A stretch of 64,000 nucleotides of DNA from DATBLE01 sp963791425 (GTDB taxonomy: Bacteria; Actinomycetota; Thermoleophilia; Gaiellales; Gaiellaceae). Each line of letters begins with the position of its first letter. The first letter of the stretch is position 1. The DNA is taken from the NCBI GenBank assembly GCA_963791425.1, contig CAWBSE010000003.1, positions 124,001-188,000 of the forward strand, written 5' to 3'. The translations under genes were made by a program, and so were the position numbers. Shown piece by piece: positions 59,694 through 64,000 of the stretch. The notes below the pieces were generated by a model. The model saw nothing but the letters and a program-made list of their open reading frames with translations, was not told the DNA's origin and ran no database searches.

Positions 59694-60728
59694 CTAGCTG
59701 ACGCGCTTCAGCAGCGCGAGCGCCTGCTGGTTCCACGGCACGCGGTGCGTGACGCCCGCGGCCTTCTGCGTCTCGCGGTGCGCGAGGTACCAGTCGTACG
59801 TGCGGCACAGCGCCTCGGCGTTCGAGAACTTCGGCGTCCAGCCGAGCAGACCCTCGGCCTTCCCGATGTCGACGAACGAGTCGCGGTGCGCCGTCTTGTA
59901 GTGCCACTCGGCCAGGGGCGAGACGTGGAGCAGCTCGAGCGCGCGCAGCGCCACCTCGGCGGGCTTGGCCGGGACGGGTGTCAGCCGCGACGTCGAGCCT
60001 GCGTGGTCGATCAGCGCCTGCAGGTCGGAGCGCACCGTCCCGAAGTCGCCCGCGCCGGCGTTGACCGTCTCCCCCGCCGCCTCCGGCCGCTCGGCCGCGA
60101 GCACGATCGCGTCGACGAGGTCCTCGACCGCGAGCAGCTGGTACCGGTTCTCGCCGGTGCCGAGCATGTAGATCCGGCGGTGGTCGCGGATCCAGTCGAA
60201 CAGGATCTCGAACACACCGAGCCGCTCCGGCCCGATGAACGTCTTCGGCCGGACGATCGCGAACTCGAGCCCGCGGCGGCCGAAGTCGCGGGTGACCTCC
60301 TCGGCCTCGATCTTCGACTCGCCGTACCAGCCGACACCGACCATCGGCGCGTCCTCGTAGATCGGGTGCACCTTCGGGATGCCGTACACCGCGGTCGACG
60401 AGACGAGCACGTGCCGCTTCACGCCGGCCTCGGCCGCGGCGGCGAGCAGCGTCGCCGTGCCGCCGACGTTCACCGACCGGATCGAGTCGCGCGACGCCTG
60501 GATCGGCAGCGCCGCAGCCGCGTGGACGAGCACGTCGGCGCCCCCGACCAGGCGGCGACAGTCGGCCGCCGAGCGAATGTCGCCGCGGAGCTCCTCGACC
60601 GTCCGCTCGAGGTCGGGCTCGTCGAGCGGCGCGAGATCGAGGGTGCGCACCTCGTGGCCGTCGGCCAGCAGTCGTCGTGCGAGATGGAGCCCGAGAAACC
60701 CGGCCCCGCCTGAGATCGCCCAGCGCAT
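59694..60728 (-). CDS. NAD-dependent epimerase/dehydratase (extended SDR)
   Basis: 344 residues from ATG 60728. WAISGGAGFLGLHLARRLL is the GxxGxxG Rossmann motif, DVLVHAAAALPI follows, and the catalytic Tyr-x-x-x-Lys is YGESK in GVGWYGESKIEAEE. It resembles UDP-sugar 4-epimerases or dTDP-sugar dehydratases. The substrate is not clear. Upstream, two copies of a GTAACA/TGTTAC palindrome (60770 and 60825) may control it. Confidence 0.87.
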   Translation of the reverse strand: MRWAISGGAGFLGLHLARRLLADGHEVRTLDLAPLDEPDLERTVEELRGDIRSAADCRRLVGGADVLVHAAAALPIQASRDSIRSVNVGGTATLLAAAAEAGVKRHVLVSSTAVYGIPKVHPIYEDAPMVGVGWYGESKIEAEEVTRDFGRRGLEFAIVRPKTFIGPERLGVFEILFDWIRDHRRIYMLGTGENRYQLLAVEDLVDAIVLAAERPEAAGETVNAGAGDFGTVRSDLQALIDHAGSTSRLTPVPAKPAEVALRALELLHVSPLAEWHYKTAHRDSFVDIGKAEGLLGWTPKFSNAEALCRTYDWYLAHRETQKAAGVTHRVPWNQQALALLKRVS

Positions 60729-60769
60729 CGGCCCGGAACGGTACCCGTCCGGGCCATGGCCATTTGCTT

Positions 60770-60784
60770 GTAACACAGTGTTAC
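60770..60784. promoter_or_regulatory. palindromic operator-like site 1
   Basis: GTAACAC-A-GTGTTAC is a perfect 15-bp palindrome, 42 bp upstream of the epimerase start and overlapping the stop codon of the CopC-CopD gene. It is matched by a near-copy at 60825-60839; both are followed by TTG. Confidence 0.5.
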
Positions 60785-62100
60785 TTGCCCGAAAACCGCT
60801 GGAACTCCGCGGCGTCTTGAGCTTGTAACAGTGTGTTACTTGGTTTCGTGGGCGGTCTGGAGTCGACCAGGACGGCCGCCAGGAGGAGGATCGTCAGGGC
60901 GACAGCGGCCTCGCCGGCCAGGGAGCGGCCGACGCGGCGCTGGACGCCTTCCCGCTCCAGGCGGGGGCGGACGACGAAGTGGTGGAACGCGCCCCACGCC
61001 AGGGCGAGCGACACGAGGCCGAGCTTCACCGTCAGGAGCTGCCCGTACCCGACGCTCCACAGGTCGTGCACGGCGGGAAGCCGCCGGTACGTCATGTAGA
61101 CGCCGGCGACCACGACCACGGCGACCAGCGGCCCTGCGATCTCCGAGAACCGCCAGAACGCCGTCCGGCGCAGGCCGCGGTCGCGCCAGACGACCAGACC
61201 GAGCGAGAGCAGCCCGCCGATCCAGAGCGTCGCCGCCGACAGGTGCAGCCAGTCGGCGAACGACGGCAGCCAGCCCCGGTCGTCGGACTGGTGGCTCGCC
61301 AGCGAGAGACCCGAGCCGAGGCCGAGCGAGAGCAGGAACGCCGGCCAGAGCAGCCACTGCCGCTCGGTCAGCCAGGCCAGGAACAGCAGCGCCGCCACGA
61401 ACGCGAAGCCGAGCTCCATCACCACGAACGCCTCGCCGAACCGGGTGTCGTGCGCGAAGGGCGACAGGTCGCCGTACAGGAACGACGTGAACGGCAGCTG
61501 GAGCGCGTCCTGCGCCCGCAGCAGGAACGCGACGATCCCGACCTCGAGCGCGGCGACCACGCCCACGCCGGTGAGCCGGTAGAACCGCCGCTCCACCTCC
61601 GGCGTGATGTCGCCGCGAAGCACGAACAGCCGGAACCCGAGACCGCCCGTCAGCAGCGCGAGGCAGATGAAGTACAGCCAGCGGACGATGTGCTCGGAGG
61701 TCGTCGGGCCGGTCGCGCCGTACGCCTGGCTCAGCGCCGGGGCCTTCACGCGGACGCCGAACGTGAACACGCCGTGCCCGACGTGGCTGTCGTTCGAGAT
61801 CGCGCTCCAGCGGACGGTGTACGCGCCCCTCGGGAGCCGCTGCAGCGTCACCTCGATCGCGCGTGGGGAGTCCGCCGCGCCGTGCGCCGCGCCCGAGACG
61901 AGCCGCCCCCTCGCGTCGTAGACGCGGATCCCGTTCGGCAGCGTCGTGACGCTCTGGTCGAACGTCAGCCGCACGACGTGCGGAGACGCGGCCAGCCGCT
62001 GACCGACAGCGGGGGACATCTGCAGCAGCGTCGCGTGCGCCGACGCGCTCGCCGGGAGCGCCAGCGCGACGACGGCGGCGACGAGCAGGAGTCGTTTCAC
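60781..62100 (-). CDS. CopC-CopD fusion, copper resistance/transport
   Basis: 439 residues from GTG 62100. A signal peptide ends before HATLLQMSPAVGQRL, the CopC N-terminal His. The CopC domain also has SNDSHVGHGVFTFGV with metal-ligand His. About eight helices follow, forming a CopD domain (SHQSDDRGWLPSFADWLHL with His, then GQLLTVKLGLVSLALAWGAFHH). It moves or binds periplasmic copper. GTG overlaps the upstream stop (GTGA). The last ~15 codons lie over the palindromes. Confidence 0.9.
   Translation of the reverse strand: MKRLLLVAAVVALALPASASAHATLLQMSPAVGQRLAASPHVVRLTFDQSVTTLPNGIRVYDARGRLVSGAAHGAADSPRAIEVTLQRLPRGAYTVRWSAISNDSHVGHGVFTFGVRVKAPALSQAYGATGPTTSEHIVRWLYFICLALLTGGLGFRLFVLRGDITPEVERRFYRLTGVGVVAALEVGIVAFLLRAQDALQLPFTSFLYGDLSPFAHDTRFGEAFVVMELGFAFVAALLFLAWLTERQWLLWPAFLLSLGLGSGLSLASHQSDDRGWLPSFADWLHLSAATLWIGGLLSLGLVVWRDRGLRRTAFWRFSEIAGPLVAVVVVAGVYMTYRRLPAVHDLWSVGYGQLLTVKLGLVSLALAWGAFHHFVVRPRLEREGVQRRVGRSLAGEAAVALTILLLAAVLVDSRPPTKPSNTLLQAQDAAEFQRFSGK
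60825..60839. promoter_or_regulatory. palindromic operator-like site 2
   Basis: GTAACA-GTG-TGTTAC, 55 bp from site 1 in register for the same regulator. It lies inside the 3' end of the CopC-CopD gene. The likely binder is a TetR-type dimer, by shape only; no such regulator is present in the window. Confidence 0.45.
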
Positions 62101-62681
62101 CGGTGCGCCACCCCCGCCGAGGGGCTGAGGTGCCCGAACACAGGTGCAACGTCGCGGGAGCTGAAGAGCGCGACCGCGGCCGCGATGAACACGACCGCGA
62201 AGCCGGTACCGAACAGCAGCGAGCGCGGCTTGAACGCCGCCCCGAGCGGGAACAGCGCGCCGATCAGCAGGATCCACCCGCACGCGTGGTGCACGAACGC
62301 CGAGCGCGAGTAGAGCCACGGGTTCGCCTCGTGGATCAGGAACGCCGCGCCCGCGACGGCGAACGCGGCGGGCACGCACAGCTTCCACCACTCGCTCTTC
62401 AGCTTCCCGCTGACGAGCCCGAGCTCGGCGGCGCCGGCGAGCATCATCATCTGCGCCCACGCCGAGTGGGCGAGCATGTGCACGGTCGAGTTCGTGAAGA
62501 ACACCATCACCGGCCACATCAGGACGCCGAGGCCGAAGAGCACCGCGGGCCACAGGTACGCCCTCCACTTGCGGCGGCACCAGACCTCGCGGCCGACGAT
62601 CGCCTCGGCCAGGATCAGGAGCCCGAGGAAGAGCGCACCGGTCGCGAACAGCCAGTGGACGTGCTCGGCAGGCGGCTGCAT
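62097..62681 (-). CDS. His-rich polytopic membrane protein of the copper cluster
   Basis: 194 residues from ATG 62681. Five or six helices carry several histidines near their ends: EHVHWLFATG, STVHMLAHSAWAQMMML and FVHHACGWILL. These could bind heme or copper. It lies in the copper operon, overlapping copC-copD as GTGA and following the frameshifted small gene. Named only by its context. Confidence 0.65.
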   Translation of the reverse strand: MQPPAEHVHWLFATGALFLGLLILAEAIVGREVWCRRKWRAYLWPAVLFGLGVLMWPVMVFFTNSTVHMLAHSAWAQMMMLAGAAELGLVSGKLKSEWWKLCVPAAFAVAGAAFLIHEANPWLYSRSAFVHHACGWILLIGALFPLGAAFKPRSLLFGTGFAVVFIAAAVALFSSRDVAPVFGHLSPSAGVAHR

Positions 62682-62951
62682 TACTCCGTCGCCTCCAGAT
62701 CGGTGGACGAGCGGGCGGGCGACGAACACGTGGAAGAGCAGGCCCGGCGGCGATCACGAGCAGCGGCGGCTCGACCACGAGCCACCAGAAGCCCTGGCCG
62801 TCCGGGTCGAGCAGGGTCAGCCGCCACGGCTGGAGGAACGCCCACGCGATGCGCGACGACGACCGCGAGCGGGCCGAGCGAGAGCACGGCCAGCGCCCGC
62901 GCGGAGCGGTCGGGTACGGGTACGTGAAAGTTCGGTTGCGTACTGCGTCAT
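62681..62951 (-). pseudogene. small membrane protein, frameshifted
   Basis: ATG 62951 follows GGAGG at 7 nt. The parts read in turn as an Arg-rich start, LSLGPLAVVVA, then RIAWAFLQPWRLTLLDPDG and FWWLVVEPPLLVIAAG, then LLFHVFVARPLV in three frames. Two indels lie near 62850 and 62745. A TAATG overlap joins it to the next gene. The intact protein would have two helices of ~90 residues. Function unknown; it belongs to the copper cluster. Confidence 0.55.
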
Positions 62952-63007
62952 TTCGTTGCCTCCGGTTCGGCGGTCGACGAATCGCCCGCGGACTCGGTCC
63001 GCGGGAG

Positions 63008-63661
63008 CTAGCCGGGGACGAGCGGAGGCGGCCGGCTCTCGAACGAGAGCCCGAAGATCCGCCGCAGCGGAATGACGAGACCGGCCCGCGGCCGGGGAAG
63101 AGGCAGGGGCGCCCGGCCGGCCAGGCGCAGCGCCCGGGCGACCGTGGCCAGGGCGTGCTCCTCGTAGTCGGCGAGCCAGGCGCGAACCGCACGCCAGACG
63201 ATCGCGCACACGACGCTGAGGACGGCGAACGCCGGCAGGGCCGACGAGTGGAGCCACGGGGCGAGCAGCGGCCAGCGGCCGACCTCCGCACGCTCCGCGT
63301 CGGTCTGGACGAGGTAGATCCCCGAGGTGAGCAGGAAGAACAGGAGGCAGAGTCGCAGCGACAGCTGCACGCGGACGCGCGGCAGGCGGGCCGCGCCGCC
63401 GAGCAGCTGCAGCGCGCTCCGCTCGGCCGAGCGGGCCCGGATCACGCGCCAGACGAGCCGGGCGAGCATCAGCGCGATCCCGACCTTCACGACCGCGAGC
63501 AGGATCGGGTAGTAGTCGGTGTGCGCGTAGCTCGGCGCCGCCACGTGGCGGCCGAGGTCCACGCGATGCGTGAGGCTGCGGCCCAGGAGCTCGGCGACGA
63601 GCGCGAGCAGCCCGAACGCGAGGGCCGACAGAAGGCGCTGGTGCCTACGCGCCCGATCCAT
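63008..63661 (-). CDS. polytopic membrane protein heading the copper cluster
   Basis: 217 residues with about four helices (SALAFGLLALVAELLG, then YYPILLAVVKVGIALML and LRLCLLFFLLTSGIYLV). Both ends are Arg/Pro-rich. HTDYYP after helix 1 and LAPWLHSSALP may face outward. No family known. It lies 57 bp upstream of the frameshifted gene and is probably the first gene of the copC-copD operon. Confidence 0.6.
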   Translation of the reverse strand: MDRARRHQRLLSALAFGLLALVAELLGRSLTHRVDLGRHVAAPSYAHTDYYPILLAVVKVGIALMLARLVWRVIRARSAERSALQLLGGAARLPRVRVQLSLRLCLLFFLLTSGIYLVQTDAERAEVGRWPLLAPWLHSSALPAFAVLSVVCAIVWRAVRAWLADYEEHALATVARALRLAGRAPLPLPRPRAGLVIPLRRIFGLSFESRPPPLVPG

Positions 63662-63687
63662 CGGCAGATGGTACTCCGAAATCGCTG

Positions 63688-64000
63688 CTATTTCGACAGT
63701 TGCGAGGCGGGGACGAACGTGACCCGCCCCGGCTTCGAGCCACCGCCCGGCACGTTGTACGCGTAGAACAGCCCCTGCGGCTCGAGATCGGCCTGGATCA
63801 GCCCTTTCTGCCTCGCGACGACCCGATCGCGGTTGGTTGCGATCGTCAGGAGATGTACCTCACCTGCGGCCAGATACACGGCCGTCCCGTTCTCGACGTC
63901 CTGCAGATGGGCGCCCTTCTTCATCGTGCAGGTCTCGGCGAGCTTGCCCGTGGCGACGTCGTACGTGCGCAGGATCGTCCCCGACGGCACGGACACCTGG
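63688..64000 (-). CDS. beta-propeller-like protein, C-terminal part
   Basis: The gene continues past the right edge; about 104 residues are seen, ending at 63688. GTILRTYDVATGKLAETC, then VENGTAVYLAAGEVHLLTI and DLEPQGLFYAYNV read as repeated four-strand blades, like WD40/quinoprotein-type propellers. A short charged tail follows. The rest of the gene and any signal peptide lie outside the window. Confidence 0.65.
   Translation of the reverse strand, partial: QVSVPSGTILRTYDVATGKLAETCTMKKGAHLQDVENGTAVYLAAGEVHLLTIATNRDRVVARQKGLIQADLEPQGLFYAYNVPGGGSKPGRVTFVPASQLSK

Overview
The window is a GC-rich (roughly 70% by eye), gene-dense bacterial chromosome segment. An Actinomycetota origin is likely, probably class Thermoleophilia (Gaiellales/Solirubrobacterales-like). 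The grounds are a CpaB-CpaE-CpaF-TadB-TadC pilus operon, an ANTAR regulator, an LLM flavin oxidoreductase, FolE2 and ThyX in place of FolE and ThyA, many GTG starts, and ATGA/GTGA stop-start overlaps throughout. The taxonomic placement is inference; no rRNA is present.

Layout. (1) 1-5919: a translationally coupled Tad/Flp pilus operon (end of CpaB, CpaE, CpaF, a von Willebrand A domain fused to TadB, TadC). (2) 5926-11939: polytopic membrane genes, namely two paralogous large membrane proteins, a PAP2-type phosphotransferase, a GT-C-like protein and a small three-helix protein. (3) About 11.2-30 kb: a degraded accessory zone. It holds a direct duplication flanking tRNA-Glu and tRNA-Lys, a cupin fragment against tRNA-Lys, frame-broken anchored proteins and glycosyltransferase genes, an integrase remnant, a large collagen-like gene with 72-bp repeats broken by single-base indels, a YihY fragment and a MOSC-oxidoreductase fusion split by two frameshifts. 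Intact genes (GT2, LPG-synthase-like flippase, alpha/beta hydrolase, LLM oxidoreductase) lie between the broken ones. (4) 31.2-38.7 kb: intact metabolic genes (methyltransferase-like protein, aldo/keto reductase, PEP carboxylase, Na+/H+ antiporter) and an ANTAR operon behind a strong hairpin. (5) 38.7-46 kb: short ORFs with strong Shine-Dalgarno sites, a secreted Ig-like protein, a second aldo/keto reductase, a Phd/PIN toxin-antitoxin pair, an ArsR/MFS divergent pair and RsgA behind a 17-codon leader ORF. (6) 46-60.7 kb: asparaginase/DppA/SGNH operon, Fpg/Nei glycosylase, cupin, degenerate histidine kinase, FolE2-ClpS, PlsY, superoxide dismutase, ECF sigma/anti-sigma, ThyX, DUF72, GH114, PLP enzyme, M20 peptidase, hydrolase and epimerase. 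(7) 60.8-64 kb: a CopC-CopD copper gene cluster and the end of a beta-propeller-like gene.

How the parts fit. The pilus operon and the membrane glycosyl/phospho-transferase genes read as a cell-surface module, and the broken glycosyltransferases and collagen-like protein look like a second, decaying one. Overlapping starts and stops suggest coupled translation in most operons. Two stretches look repeatedly rearranged: 11.2-15.4 kb, and 38.7-39.1 kb where an internally deleted copy of part of the ANTAR gene survives. The frameshifts are concentrated between 12 and 30 kb (plus 62.7-62.95 kb). Sequence alone cannot separate real gene decay from local assembly indels, and I flag this wherever it matters.
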